Below, one piece after another: positions 12,001 to 26,495 of a DNA stretch of 48,268 nucleotides. A model generated the notes under the pieces. That model searched no databases. It had not been told where the DNA came from and saw only the letters and a program-made list of their open reading frames with translations. The DNA is taken from NCBI GenBank assembly GCA_003550305.1, contig QKYT01000380.1:34547-82814 (forward strand). The letters are read 5' to 3'. This DNA comes from Glomus cerebriforme (Eukaryota; Glomeromycota; Glomeromycetes; Glomerales; Glomeraceae). Position 1 is the first letter of the stretch. Every line of letters starts with the position of its first letter. The position numbers and the translations under genes were made by a program.

Positions 12001-15000
12001 TTATTGGCTTTTAAGTTTATCAAGTAAATCTTCAAAGATAGCATTTACATCCTTCATATTGTCAATTTTTTTAATTTTCTCCTCAATGGCTTTGATATTA
12101 TCATCATTAATTTCAATGTCATTATCATTAGCTTCGTTATTATCAACTTTTTTACTAACATTTTCTTGTTCTTTAAGTTTGTTGATCAAATATTCGATGG
12201 TAACATTCACCCCATTTTTCATGTTTTTAATTTTTTCAATTTCCATCTTGGTATCTTCATCGTACTTCCAAATAGAGTATTTATCATAATTTTTTTCTTC
12301 AAAAATATGTTTTTTGAAATTAGATTTGTCTTCATAATCTTTATAAATAGGACCATCATTTTTTCTGCTCTCATACCATGTTTCAAAATTTTTAGATTGA
12401 CCGATATAATATATATATTTTGGATCNNGTTCNNNAGGCNNAAAATGAATATGATNTAATGCTTCATAATTTGCTATTTGATTTGCTCTAAATCTTAATA
12501 AAGCTTGTCTACCTTTAGTTGCTGCTTTTTCATATACACCACTAAAAAAAACAAATTAATAAATAAAAAGAAATATTCAATAAATCGTGGATTATAAAAT
12601 TGACAAAAAAACCTACCCCATGAAAGCAATCAACATATTTTGTAATATAGTCACAAGTAAAATGCTAGCAATCAAGGTAAATACATCAACAGCCCAAAAA
12701 TCAAATTCATCTCTTTGAACCCAATTACCATTAAGCCAAAAATATGCAGCAACTATTGCTGTTATAAAAGTTGAAAATGGATTATCGGTCCTAGAATTAG
12801 GATCAAAATCAGTTTGCATTGTAATATTTAAGTCTTGATTCGTTAAAGGATTTGTGGCTACTCCATGAAACGTAGTATTTTTAGTAGGAATCATTTTTGT
12901 ATTTTTAAGTAAGACAAACCTATATAAATAAATAAATAAATAATCGTTACTTATTATGCAGTAATTATTCTTAAATAAATTGGAAAAACTTCTTTACATT
13001 GTATGTGCAAATGCAATTATTACGACTATGGTAAATAAAATGAATGGAAATACGGTTTCGAATATGATCATAACATAGAAAATGTAAGTGGCAATATCTA
13101 ACAAATAAAAAATATAATATATCATTAATAATGCTTATTTCTCTAAAGAAAAATTTATATTAATTTATATTTACTTGGTATTAGACGGAGATATAAAATC
13201 TAAAAAATTATAAAAAGCAGTTAAAATATATTATTTATTTAATTCGAAAAAAAAAGAAGTCCTACCGTTTCAATCCAAATAATAAAAACCGATGAAGATA
13301 TCCCCACAACTAATCCAGTATCTACTATTTCAATACTTCCAAAACCATCAGAAAATAGAAAATTATTTAAAAGCATTATTGACATAACTATTACAGGAAT
13401 TACAACAGATAATACATCAAAAATGTTATATATATCAAAATATTTTCTAATTCCATGAAACCGTAATTGAATCAATTCAGTAGCAAATAAATAAATTGCC
13501 AAATAATAAAAAATAACAATTAATGCAACTAAAAAATTTCGAAAATGTTCACTTATACTATTATGAACCAAATATGTCCAACTAACTAACATAAAACAAA
13601 TGGCAAAAATAATATATCGGAGAAAGAGAAAGAAAAAGAAGTTTCTTGCTTTTTTCCAACGAAAATCAATAACCGCTTCAGTTGCTGGATTATCATACAT
13701 ATCATCATTGTTCTCATATAACACTACTCTAGAAAAAGGGCTTAACAACTTCTTATTATTCCGGTCAATTTTGTAATATCGTGGTATAAATATAAACAAA
13801 AAAATATTTAAGATATATTTTTTTAAATCATATTCTGCTTTTTTTTTTGGAATACTATGTATAATAAATTCTGGAAGAGGCACCACTCGCAAAGCTAATG
13901 GTGGCTTCCCAATGTCATTATCAAAATCTCCAAAGAATTGATACATTCTAATTCTAACATGTTTAAATAATCTCCAAGTCCAATTGTATAACTTATACTC
14001 TCTATCAGATTCCAGTTTAACTATAGGCCTAAATGCTCTAAATTCGGTGTCACGATTACATTTTACTTGTTGTTCCTCTGGAATAATTTCATAAGGATCT
14101 TGCGCTGAAAAGTGATCTTGATCCGCAAAACATTCTTTACGAAACAACTTTCTGGTATAATCATCTGTTATAAAATTTATTATAAATTTTTAAATTTTAC
14201 GAAATTATTTCAAACGTTTTTGTAGAATTAAAATAAAGAACACGAACGAACCGTAGTTATATTTGTATAATAAAGGAAGTGCTTTAGAAACTGTATTCAT
14301 CCAGCCTGCATAATCTGTTGCATGGCTAGAATAATATTCCAAAAGATAGGCAACAATAATAGTGTCTTTAAGTTCACGGCCTAGACAATAAAATAGTTAA
14401 TAGATATATACGATGCATCATAAAATTAATAAATTAAATTTACCTTTGCAATGATATATTGCTAATTCCATATCATTTGATGGTATTACTTTATCTCTTT
14501 CATTTGGCTTATCATCGAAACATTCGATATCGTCGTCTTTTACAAATTTTCGGTCCTTTTTCCAAAGTAGACTCCTTGGTATATGTTTAATGATGAATTG
14601 ATCGGGTTTACCATTTTTATTATTTTCTTCATCATCATTTCCAAATAATATAAATTTTATCAAATGATCACAATCACCAAGAATTAAATTTTTCATAACA
14701 TTATGTCGAACGTCTAGCAATCTATATTCATCAGGCTTGTATCTAATAAACCTCCATATTATATGATTAATATATGCAACCATTTCCTCATACTTTATTT
14801 TAATAAAAAAAAAATCAATTATTATATTAATCTGATACCTTAAAAGTATGTTATTATAAACACTTACACGATGTTCTCTTACGTAATTTACAAGATATTT
14901 TGTACGTTTATTAAGATGTTCTAATGCTTTGCACGCGTGCCTGACCGCATTAACTTTATCATCAATATCTTTTCGTCGAATTAATTTTGTCTTCCTTTCC

Positions 15001-17249
15001 ACTTTTTCGCCCTTTTTCGCTTCTTTATTCTCGTCTTTTTCCATTTCAACTATTTCTTCATCTTCTTCCTTTATTTCTTTCTTTATTATTTTCTTCTTTT
15101 CTTCCTCACTTACATTCTTTTTAAACTTAATATTCTCGCTTCTTTCATACCAATAGACTTCCAAATAAAAATCATTTAATATATTATTTGACTCTTCATA
15201 TTTAAACTCTCTGATTCTTAATCTTGTTTTTTCTCTTTCTTGATTTACCGGAATTCCATTTGACCATATATATTCAAGAAATGGTTCTCCTTTATTAGGA
15301 ATATCTTCTTTCTTTTTAGTTTTATCGTGGATTTGATGCCAAATTTGAGCAGTAGATCTACCAACTATGAGTTGTAAATTTTCTGTTTCTGTTTCTTTTT
15401 TATTGTAATAAAGACAATAGGAATTTCTATCATAATCGCCTATCACCCATGGTTCCTTCTCAACTATTGGCGAAATTGTATATTTATCGAAATATATAGT
15501 ATGCCTTTTATCCGTATCTCCATTAAGTTTTGTACCAAATGTTTTTACATTTGGAACTGTCAATTTTAATTTTTTGTCGGTTTCTTCCTTTTGTTTTGAT
15601 AATATATTCTCGACTCTCTTGAGAACCGATGTGACCTTTCCTTTATTATCGATTTGCAAAATATTTCCCGAAGTTCTAGCTAAGCAAGTGGTAAGATTTT
15701 CTATCGTAATAAACTTGTTTAATCCTGCTACTTTTTCAACTACTCCAGTATTGTACATGTCCCAGATTAAAAGCTTCAGATTTTGCTCATGGCTACCTAT
15801 TATAAGTAGTTTTTCATCATTATCAATGAATTCTAGTGAATATATTTTTTCTATTTCATCAAATTTTTTTGACGCGACTTCCAACCCATTTTCCATAAAG
15901 AACATCCTTGTAAATGTTTATTGAAGTAAAGCGTATAAACTATTAATCGAAAATTTCGTCATACAATAAATAAAAAAATAATTATTACTCACTTGATAGA
16001 TTGAAGTCCTCGCGTAAAACAGAGTTGTAATTTTTTATTACAAATTGAGAAAACATTGCTATTGTATCGTCTTATGTGCTTATCCTTATTTTCAACTCTC
16101 TTTGCAATAGTTTCTAATTTCATTTTTATCAGATCGTAAACTAAAAGATAGATTTATTTATTTTAATATATGTTATATTTATTGATTTCTAAAATTGGTT
16201 AATGATTATTACCTTCGAGTAATTGTACATGATGTTTGTATTGTTCAATCAGAAAATATTTATCATAATTACACGAGAGAAGTAAATCCATGCAATCTGA
16301 TAAATTTTTTCCTGAATGCCAATAATCTAACTCACGCTTGATGCTCTTTGGGTAATGAAATGTCTCAATCGAATTAAAATCATCACCACAATCAAAATTA
16401 TGTATCCCATGTATCCCTTGGAAGTTTAATAATATAAATCTTTTTAAAGTATCGCCTTCCTTATTGTCAGATTCTTCTACAAATCTACATATTCCTGAAA
16501 TTCTACGAAAATAACAAACAATCTTGGTATATTCTTTAAGAATATATTCACTATCTTCTTTTTTTACCTCAATACGATAAATGGCGGTTCTCTTTTCGTG
16601 TTTATTTGCATCAATATCAGATATAGCAGAAATGTCTTTGTCCTTTCCGTCATCATCATCACTTTCATCCTCATACTTATTTTCACCTTTCATATCACTA
16701 TCAATATCTATGTGAGATACGGCAACATAAATAAAATATTTGTTTTCATTCTTGCATATATTCGATATATCGAAAGACCATCTAAATTTTTCACCCTTGT
16801 TCAAAGTATTTTTTCTGTTTTCTACGTCACCGCTTGAAGAATTATCGCTGTTACCTGATTCTTGAGGTCTATAAAACTTAGCGATAGTCAGATCCTCACG
16901 TATCTTAAAATACGCGATTATCTTATCAATTTCATCAGATTCATTATCATTGTTATTTCTTGTGATTGAACGATAATCAGTGTTTTTCAATATCTTAATT
17001 CGAAGATTTGCTAATTTTTTATTTTATTTTATTTAAAATGAAAAAAAAAATCTTTTAGATATTGAAACTTTTTTATTTTCTACAATTAACAATATATTTA
17101 CCTGTGTCGAATGTAACGGCAAATTTTCCATTCCGACAAATTGCAATTTGATAATCTTCCTTCTTAATAATGGCATCATATTCGAGTAATCTTACTACAA
17201 AATCACGCTTCTCAAATTCATTAAATCGATTTTTTTCGCAGTAACTCAT
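12001..17249 (-). CDS. Propeller-TRP-like ion channel, tandem paralog 2 (11 exons, ~1492 aa)
   Basis: Exons: 12001-12541, 12617-12919, 12998-13097, 13175-13199, 13266-14164, 14252-14380, 14444-14792, 14868-15906, 15993-16140, 16213-17010, 17102-17249. They sum to 4479 nt with all phases matching copy 1. Eleven exons include the same 25-nt micro-exon (ILYLRLIP). This is the closest relative of copy 1: both share MFFMENGLEVASKKFD at the start of exon 4 and KPDEYRLLDVRHNVMKN in exon 5. The pore loop reads YFWLNGNW; S6 ends NMLIAFMG. The N-terminal propeller-like region is shorter than in copy 1 because exon 2 is 183 nt shorter. The C-terminal tail is predicted coiled coil (repeated KIDNM, EKIKN patterns). 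Eight N bases at 12427-12456 do not change the frame length relative to copy 1. Exons 4 and 5 are separated by only 75 nt and the intron is open in frame, so retention would not truncate the protein there. Confidence 0.85.
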
Positions 17250-17366
17250 TTTAAAAAAATTTAAAGAATTTTTTTTGTAAAAAAAAAGTCTTATTGTGTA
17301 TTTATTTATTTAAAAAAAAATAAAAACATAAATTTAGTAACACGAACACTATAAACTAGAAAACTT

Positions 17367-17450
17367 GATTGTCGTACTTCGGAACGATAACTCCTTACAG
17401 TCGCGAAGAATTGAATGAATTTCGGTTTTAAGAATTTTTTGTAATACAAA
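17367..17450 (-). promoter_or_regulatory. Upstream segment shared by paralogs 1-3 (copy 2)
   Basis: The segment lies about 140 nt before the ATG of paralog 2 and contains GTACTTCGGAACGATAACTCC and CGCGAAGAATTG. The first motif matches copy 1 at the same distance; the CGCGAA part matches copy 3. It may be a promoter element or a duplicated 5'UTR. Confidence 0.35.
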
Positions 17451-18117
17451 TTATTATGTAATAGTAAATTTCAATAAAGCTAAGATTAAAATTAAGTAAA
17501 TCATTTCTATTTTATAATTCATAATTCCATTATTTGGCACAGTAAGCATAATAATTAACGGAGTTACTCCGATTTAAGACAAATGAGAATTTTTTGCAAT
17601 TGTGAATGAACTTTAAAATCTACGCTAGTATAAAAATATATTAATAAGCACTTATCTAATTCTAATGATCAAATAAAATACGGGTAATAAACGATGATCG
17701 AATTAATCAAATTCTATTATTCATATTATTTAAAATAAATTGTACTCTGACGCACCAGTTCTTTTTTGTAGATCGATATTTTTTGGAAATAGGATTGAAC
17801 TTTGAACATTGTAGAGTTTAATAAGGCATTGAAAGCAAAATTGACATGGTTAATCAAAATAAAATCGATAATTTAGGCCAATTCTGTCATGTAAAGCAAT
17901 TTTCACCAATTTTCACTAGATAATGGGAAAGATAAGAGCTATCATCTAATTTGAAACTTTTAGTGCAGAAAATAATTGTGGCGCAAAATGTGTTACAAAA
18001 TTACGCGTGCCGTGATACCATTATCGTAATTTGCAATTATCTGAGTAAATTTTCCATTTAAGATCAACATGTGGCTAGTATTTGTATTAGTTATATTAAC
18101 AATCAGTCAAAATTTGT

Positions 18118-18579
18118 CTACTTTATACTTATTCGTGAGGCTATTAATGACAGCATGGAATATGTCATCAAATAATGTAAATTTTTATCCAGTTTTGAAA
18201 AGAATCTTCTATCTCTTTTGAAACATTCATCAAGAACAGTTTCCAATGCTCATAGTAGCCCACTAGTATCATGGATGTTGCTTAAAGCACATTCACTAAC
18301 ATCATTGATTTTGGTTAAATGACAGCGTAACATGTCTTCTAAGATGACTTTAACTGCTGTTACCCAAAATACATGACCTAATGTAGGGAATGTAATTTCG
18401 TTGTAATCTTCAGATTATATGCAACCACACTTGGAGGGCGTGAGGACCTTCAATGTGAAAATTGAATCCAATAAATTCATGCGTTCATTTTTAGCTGTAA
18501 ATGTGACTAATTATTCAGAAATCTCATCTTCAGGGTCACTCAGTTTATAACTGTAAATCTTCATATATTTCATCTGTTG
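18118..18579 (-). pseudogene. Decayed coding relic, unknown family
   Basis: One minus-strand frame reads through about 150 codons of protein-like sequence, including LGHVFWVTAVKVILEDML and ALETVLDECFKRDRRFFSKL. It is interrupted by two TAA and one TGA codon. The amino-acid texture (mixed charged and hydrophobic, several Cys and His) is unlike random AT-rich translation. I do not recognise the family; a transposase or host gene remnant are both possible. The rest of 17250-20205 shows no gene. A hairpin-forming GCTTCG...CGAAGC lies near 19552 downstream of a TATATAAGG box, but no transcript can be supported. Confidence 0.35.
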
Positions 18580-20205
18580 TTTGTCATAGTTGTGGGTTGA
18601 TTAAGCAAGCAGTATCAATAAATTGGGAATAGATGGAGATAACTGTTAAAAATGAAATATGATAAATTTTTAAAAAGAATAATTATAATGTTAAATCATT
18701 TTTGAACAAACTAGTTAATAAATCTGCTTTTTATATGCCTTTATCTCTAACAACATTACTGGATTTATATGAATATTTTTCTCATTTTTGAATTTTAGAT
18801 CAATTATATCAATTGAAAAAGACCATTTTATTTTTTCGCTAAAAATGAGCCATTATATTTTTTTTTGTTCATGATAACTATGATTATAAAAAAAATTTTT
18901 TATTAATCACCATGGAATTAGTCAGTCATGAGAAAAATTTATATAGAAGCCGAATGGAAAATAAAAGGCAAAAAGATAATTGCAAAAAAAAAAAGACAAA
19001 AGAACAAAAAAAAAAATTATCAGAATTTTTCTTTTTTGCTTATATTTTTGTTTGCTTTTTATAGATAAATTCATTTGTTTTTTTTAGTTAAAGTTTATAT
19101 TTGTCTATCGAAACTTTATTGATTATTGGCTATGGCAGATTTTTAAGGGGTACATTTCCTGAGTATTGATAAATAATAACAGGTTCTTTCATTCATTGTT
19201 AGCTGATTAAAATAATACTCCTTTTTGCCATAAATAAATAATTAAATATCTTCTTTTTATTACATACATTACTATATAAAACTTAGAATAAATTATATTC
19301 AATGAGTTTTTCTAAAAAAAAAAAGGAACGTTAGGTCAACTCTCATCCCTGTATTTTATTAATTATTACTAACTTGACAAATGCGCGGTACTATTTGAAA
19401 AAATTATTACCGTATTATCGTTCATGTGCGCGACGTGAGAATTTTCGCATATAGAACCGATGAACAACAGGATTTGCTGGACTAAAGAGTGATTCCGAGA
19501 TATTACTTGCATCATGGATTCATGGAGGGACTAGTTATATAAGGACTTCATAGCTTCGTTTGTACGAAGCAATACGAAGCAAAATGAAAATGGACTTGAA
19601 TCTGTCAAGCGATATGTAAAATTTATTTTAACTTGTAGTCATGTCATGTAATTAATATATAATATATTACCGTTAACTCGTTTTTTATTATTTTACTGCT
19701 TTTAGCTATAGTATAATTATTTTGGGATTTGTAAATGATTTAATTATTAAAATATCAAAAAAGACGACGAATAATTTTTATGGGTGTAATGTAAAAAGAA
19801 CTTATATGGATAGTATTAATTTTTTTTTTATTTATAAATTAAGGAATTCCGCGAACAATATAATAAATTATTTTAATGTACATTAGTAGGATTCTTCAAA
19901 TCGAATCAATGTTAAAATGTTAAATATATGGCATAATAATTTCTTGGTCCTAAATTTCTATTAACCACTTATTTTTTATTGATACAGTATATATGTAGAT
20001 GGGATACAAATTGCAAATTAGTAAATGTTCTAATTACTAATGTATTTTCTTAAAAAAAATTATTTAAATAAAAAATACAATATATTAATCTAAATATTTC
20101 AACGAAAATTGTTATTTTTTTTTTAAAAAAAAAATTTTTTTTCTTCACACGAAATCGCGCGGCGCAGTAAGAACGGATTATGTTACACTAATATTTTTAT
20201 CTCTA

Positions 20206-23200
20206 TTATTCCTGAATATTAAACTTAGCACGCAATTCATCAATGAAAAGTGTCATATTATCTCTCAATTTCTTTATTTCATTAATTTCCTGTATTATCA
20301 TTTCCTGAGAAAATCCTTCAGGAATTGATGATGTATGTTTTTCTATTATTGATGACCTTCCTTTAATAAAATCTTCTTTCTTTTTATCATTAATATTAGA
20401 TGTTTCTATTATTGATGATCTTACTCTAATAGATTCTTCTTTCTTTTTATCATTAATATTAGATGAATTATCATTATCGAATTTCCAAATCGAATCATCA
20501 TCATAATCAACATCTTTAAAAGTATGTTGTGCGATTGTAGATTTTTCTTCAAAATCTTTATAAATTTCACCTTGATCATCTTTTCTCTTATGATACCATT
20601 CTTGAAAATTTTTGGATTGACCAATATAATAAATATATTTTGGTTCGGGTTCAGGTGGCCAAAAATGAATATGATGAAGAGCTTCATAATCTACTATTTG
20701 ATTTGCCCTAAATCTTAATAAAGCTTGTCTACCTTTAGTCTCTGCTCTTTCGTAAACACCACTAAAAATATCATAAATAAATGTTAAATAAAATAAAAAT
20801 CACATTTATTAAATAAATAATAAAATTGATAAAAAAAAAAAAACTTACCCCATGAAAGCAATCAACATATTTTGTAAAACAAGTACAATGAAAATACTGG
20901 CAATCAAGGTAAATAAATCAATAACCCAAAAGTCAAAATGATCTCTTTGAACCATATCACCATTCATCCAGAAATATGCGGCCATTATTGACGTAGGAAA
21001 AGATGAAAATGGATTATCGTTCCGATCCGTAGGATCAAAGCTAGCATCGAGTTGAATATTATATAAATTTTCATTGGTTACAGGATTTATAACATTTCCA
21101 GTCGATGAATCTGATTTGATATTAATTTTAGGATTATTAGGATCCTTAAGTAAAATAAACCTAAATGAATACAAATTATTATTAGTTAAATTTTTTAAAA
21201 AAATAAAATAAAAATGAATTAGAAAAATAAAATCTTAAAAATGATTATACATTGTGTGCGCAAATGCAATTATTACAATAAACATAAATAAAAGAAATGG
21301 AAATATGTTTTTGATGATATATATAACATAATAAATATAAATGGCAATTTCTATCAAGTAAAAAAAAAAAGTTAATAATTCGGTTATAATCTCTTTTAAA
21401 TGATAAGTATTTGTATTTACTTGATAATAGGCGAAGATATAAAACCTAAATTATAAAAATCGCTTGTTAAATAAAGTACTGATTTACAGCTAATTGATGC
21501 AAACAATTGCAAAACCAAACCTACAAATTCGATCCAAAGAAAGAAAATTGAGAACGATATCCCCACCATCAAGCCGGTATCAACTATTATAACACTCCCA
21601 AAACCATTGGAAAATTGAAAATATTGAAGCATTATTGACATTACTACTACGGGAAGTGCAATGGAAAATATATCAAAACTGTTAAATATATCACCAAAAT
21701 ATTTTCTAGGACCGTGATAATATAACTGTATCAATTCAGTAACGAGTAAATAAATTGCTAAATAATAGAGTATCACAATTAACGCAACTAAAAAATTTCG
21801 ATATCTTTCACTTATATTTCTATGAAGTAAATATTCCCAACTAACACATATAAAACAAGAGGCGAAAATAAGAAAACGAAGGAAGAGAAAGAAAAAGAAA
21901 TTTCTCGCTTTTTGCCAACGAAAATCGATAACCGCTTCGGTTGCTGGGTTGTCATACATATCATCATTATTCTCATATCGTACCACCCTAGAAAAAGGGC
22001 TTAACAGATTCTTCTCATTTCGACCAATTTTGTACAATCGTGGTATAAATATAAACAATAAAGCATTTAAAATGATTTTTTTTCTAAAATTTTGGTCTAC
22101 TGTTTTCTGTGGAATTCTATTTATGGTAAATTCAGGAAGAGGAACAACTCTTAAAGCCAATGGCGACTTCTCAATATCATTATCAAAGTCTTCAAAGAAT
22201 TTGAATGTCTTAATGAAGGGTTCAACTAATTTTCCAATCCCATTATACCATTGATATTCGTCTGATTGTAGTTTGTCTATTCTAAACGCTCTAAATTTAA
22301 TGTTATGGTTACGTTTTGTTTGATATTCTTTCGGAATAATATTATAAGGATCTTGCGCTGAAAAGTAGTCTTGATTTGCAAAACATTCCTTACGAAACAA
22401 CTTTCTGGCATAGTCATCTATGTTACATAAGAAATAAATTGTAAATTTCACAAATTCTTTCTGAAAATAAGTTTAAAATTAAAACAACGAACCGTAATTG
22501 TATTTAAATAATAATGGTAATGCCTTAGAAACTGTACTCATCCAACCCGCATATTCTGTTGCATGACAAGAATAATATTCCAAAAGATAAGCAACAACAA
22601 CTGTATCCTTAAGTTCACGACCTATAAATAAAAAAAATAAATTTATTATCAATGATATATAAAAACTACTTAATAAATTGAAAGTTACCTTTGTAACGAT
22701 AAATTGCTAATTCCATATCATTTTCCGGATTTATTCTTTCATGATCTTCTAGATTATTATTTTCAAACCGGAGGTCATCATCCTTTATAAATGTTTTTCC
22801 TGGCCACGATACACTCCTCGGTATATGTCTGATTATAAACTTTTCATCTTCATTTTCATCATTACTATCACCCTTTTTCTTGTCTCCGAATAGTATAAGT
22901 TTGATCAAATAGCTGCAATCACCAAGAATTAAATTTTTCATGACGTTATGTCGAATGTCTAGTAATTTGAATTCCTCAGGTTTATGTTTAGCAAACCTCC
23001 AGACTATATGTTTAATATACATTATCATTTCCTCATACTTTTAATTGAAAAAAAAACAATTAATTTTATTTATAAAAAAAAAAATTCCATTTAAATAACT
23101 TATAATTAACCAACTTACTTGATGTATTTTAACATAATTAGTCTTAAGAAAACTTCTGCGCTTATTAAGATGTTCCAATGATCTACAAGCGCGTCTTACT

Positions 23201-25519
23201 GCACTAACTTTTTCAATGATATCTTTACGTTGAATTACTTTCTCCTTTTTTTCTATGATTCTTTCCTCTCCTTCTACTCCTTCATTTCTGTTTATTTCCA
23301 TTCTCTCTATTTCTTTATCCTCTTCCTCTATTATAATCTCTTCATTCTTTCCGTATTTCTTATTTGAAACTCTTTCATACCAATAAACTTTCAAATAAAA
23401 ATCATTTAATGAACCATCAATTGGTTTATATTTAAACTCTCCAATTCGTAATCTTGTTGCTTCTCTTTCTTGATTTATCGGAATACCATTTGCCCATATA
23501 TATTCAAGAAATGGTCCGCCCATGTTAGGAAGATCATTTTTATTTTTACTATCATCTTGGATTTGATGCCAAATTTGAACAGTAGATCTGCCAACTATAA
23601 GTTGTAAAGTTTCTGATTTTGTTCCATCTTTATATTGATAAAGGCAATACGAATCTCTTTTATATTCACCTATCACCCAAGGTTCTTTATCAACAACTAT
23701 TGGTTTGAATATTTTCTCGGAATGTAAAGTATGGTTTCCATCCTTTTTTCCATCCGGTTTGTCAGCAAGTGTTTTATCTGTGTATATCTTAAAATTTTCA
23801 TATGTTTCCTCCGGTTGATTTTGTTTTAATTTATTTTCGATTTTTTTAAGAACCGATGTAACTCTTCCTACATCATCAACTTGCAAAATATTTCCCGAAG
23901 TTCTAGCCAAACGATCGTTAAATTCTACGATAGAAAAATTGTCCAATATTACCGGTTCAGGTTTTGCTGTAGTATAGATATCCCATATCATAAGTTTCAC
24001 TTGTTCTTTTTTTTCGCCTATTATAAATAACTTTTCATCACTATCAATGAATTCCAATGAATATATTTTGTCTATTTCATCAAATTTTTTTGATACAACC
24101 TCTAAACCATTCTCCATAAAGTACAACCTAATAAATGATTTATTCTTTAAATTAATGACAAAATCAAATAGTTTAAACTAACGAATAGTAAAACATACTT
24201 AATAGAACTAAGCCCTCGAGTAAAACAAAGTTGTAGTTTACCAATTGCAAAAGTATTACAATTGAACCTTCTTACGTGCTTATCTTTTTTTTCGACTCTT
24301 TTTGGAGTAGTTTTTAACTTCATTTCTGCAAAATCATAAACTATAACGATTTTGTTAATATAAATTCGAAAGGATATTATAACAAATAAATGATATTTTA
24401 CCTTCGAGTGTTTGTACATTATTTTTATATTGTTCGACCAAAAAATATTGATTATAAAGACATGCAAGAAGCTTATCCATACAATCATCTTTTAAATTTA
24501 AATTGTGCCAATGTTCTAGTTCATCTTCAAAACTTTTTGGATAATTAAATCTTTCGGTTAAATCAAGACTTCTATAATCAACATCATACTCAAAATTATA
24601 TATTCCGTTAAAGTTCAAGACTATAAATCTTTTTAAAGTATAACTATTTTGTTCAGTATTGTCCAAATCTTGTACAAATTTACATATTCCTGAAACATTG
24701 CCAGAATAAAAATAAGTCACAGGACATTCTTTATAAGCATAATTTTCATTTTCTCCTATTAGTTTAAGACGATAAACTGCTGTTCCTCTTCTATTACCCA
24801 TGGGAAAAACTGGAACTGAAAATGGAGGATCTTCAGACATTCTTTCATATCTTTTTTTTATTGTACTTTTCTTATAATCAAATTTCGTATCATTATTCTT
24901 TGTTCCTCTCATATCCTCGAAAACATCTATGCGAGATACGGCAACAAAAATAAAACATTTTCCATCATAAACTTGAACATTTGATATATCTAAAGACCAT
25001 CTAAATCTTTTATCCATATAATCTTCAGCGTTATCATATTCTTGAGGTTCGTTACGTTTTTGAGGATATTCTTTGTAGAACTTATCGATATCTAAATTCT
25101 CATTTAGTTTAAAAGAAGTGATTGTTCTATTAATTTCTTCATCATTCTGAATTTGTTTAGAAGTAGCATTGATCTGTTTCTTGGTTCTGAATTGACGATA
25201 ATCGGTATTTTCTAACACTCTAATACGAAGATTCGCTTAAAAAAAAAAAAAAAAATTTTTAATATATGTATAATAGAAAATTTAAGTAAATTATATGAAA
25301 GTTACCCGAATCGAATGTAACAGCAAATTTTCCATCTTGACTAATTGCAATTTGATAACGTTCTTTGATGGTAATAGGATCATTTTCAGAACTTGATAAT
25401 TTATCACTCGTATCATCTTTGGGACTAAGGAAACTCAACCGGTTTCTTATATTTCTGAATTCATTTGATAACCTTTCCTGATAATTTACATTACCATTAA
25501 ATGGTTCGGTTAAAGACAT
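20206..25519 (-). CDS. Propeller-TRP-like ion channel, tandem paralog 3 (11 exons, ~1520 aa)
   Basis: Exons: 20206-20761, 20849-21160, 21251-21350, 21421-21445, 21525-22417, 22493-22621, 22689-23037, 23119-24127, 24199-24340, 24402-25235, 25306-25519. They sum to 4563 nt, in frame throughout. It is the most diverged copy. Exon 4 starts LYFMENGLEVVSKKFD, and the pore loop reads YFWMNGDM where the others have NGNW, so the putative selectivity region differs in charge. The C-terminal tail contains a short internal duplication (NINDKKKEESIRVR, then NINDKKKEDFIKGR). Domain order and intron positions match copies 1 and 2, including the 25-nt micro-exon. Start ATG is at 25517-25519, directly downstream (in gene orientation) of a long poly-T/A run containing N bases, which may be an assembly artefact in the promoter. 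Confidence 0.85.
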
Positions 25520-25530
25520 TCTATTTTTTT

Positions 25531-25551
25531 TTTTTTTTTAANANAAANAAA

Positions 25552-25618
<67 letters not shown>
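25531..25618. repeat. Homopolymer A/T tract with ambiguous bases
   Basis: This is a run of A with N bases at 25542-25549 followed by more than 60 consecutive T. Such a perfect homopolymer just upstream of paralog 3 is probably partly a sequencing or assembly artefact. From 25620 to 26495 I see no gene. A segment near 25755-25790 (ACGAGAACTC, CGCGAATGAATT) resembles the conserved upstream block of paralog 2. Confidence 0.6.
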
Positions 25619-25619
<1 letters not shown>

Positions 25620-26495
25620 TGAAAAACCGTGAAAGAATTGAAAGAATTATTACAGTGTAGAAAATTTCTTAAACCTTATTTCGAAAATTGTGTAGCCATC
25701 TTTTTTTTGAAACTGCCTGTTTTGTATAACCACATGATTTTATAAACGGTATCTGAAACGAGAACTCTCATTACCGCGAATGAATTAAATTCTTGTTTTT
25801 ATTGCTAATAAAGAATAGGTAATTTATGTAATACATCTTTCCTAAAGTTTAATATCAAACTTGATATTTGAATGGCTTTAATTAGAAAAAAAAAAATAAA
25901 ATAACTTTTTTAAATCAAAAAAATTAAATCGGTTTTTTTTTTTAAGGTTAACCACCCATCATACGATGCAGCTAAAATAATGTTGTGTCAAAAAAACAAT
26001 CACCAAAATAATAAACCTTTTATGGTAAAAACATGATTTTCATTAAGTCAGAAAATTTGATCTATCACAAAATTGGTTAAGCAGACTTTAAATATAGACT
26101 TGAAATGGTTCTTTGTTCTTTTATTGTACGTTTCATTTATAGAAATATGTAACGTGTGTGCGCTGGGTTGGAGGATCTAAACCCCTATAAGAATGATACT
26201 TGTAATGCAAATCCAAAGTCATGTGAAGCAAACAAACATTTGTATGCGAACACTTGATCTTCTGTTCTATTAAACGAAGATTTGTAATTCGTTTAATATC
26301 TTTTCAATAGTCCCTCGTTAGCAGTCACGGTTAGATAATTCGTTCATGTTTCGAAAGAATGAGCCATTATAGAGAATGATTACACAATGAAACCATTACA
26401 AAATTTGGTAGTACTGAATCAAACAAAAGTTGGATTACTATTTTTGTACTTACAAAAATGAAAATATGTTATATACAGCAATATTTATTTAGTTC

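Noticed and set aside
20421..20687. Minus ORF inside the last exon of paralog 3
   Set aside because: Different frame from the spliced model, which is open and matches the other copies.
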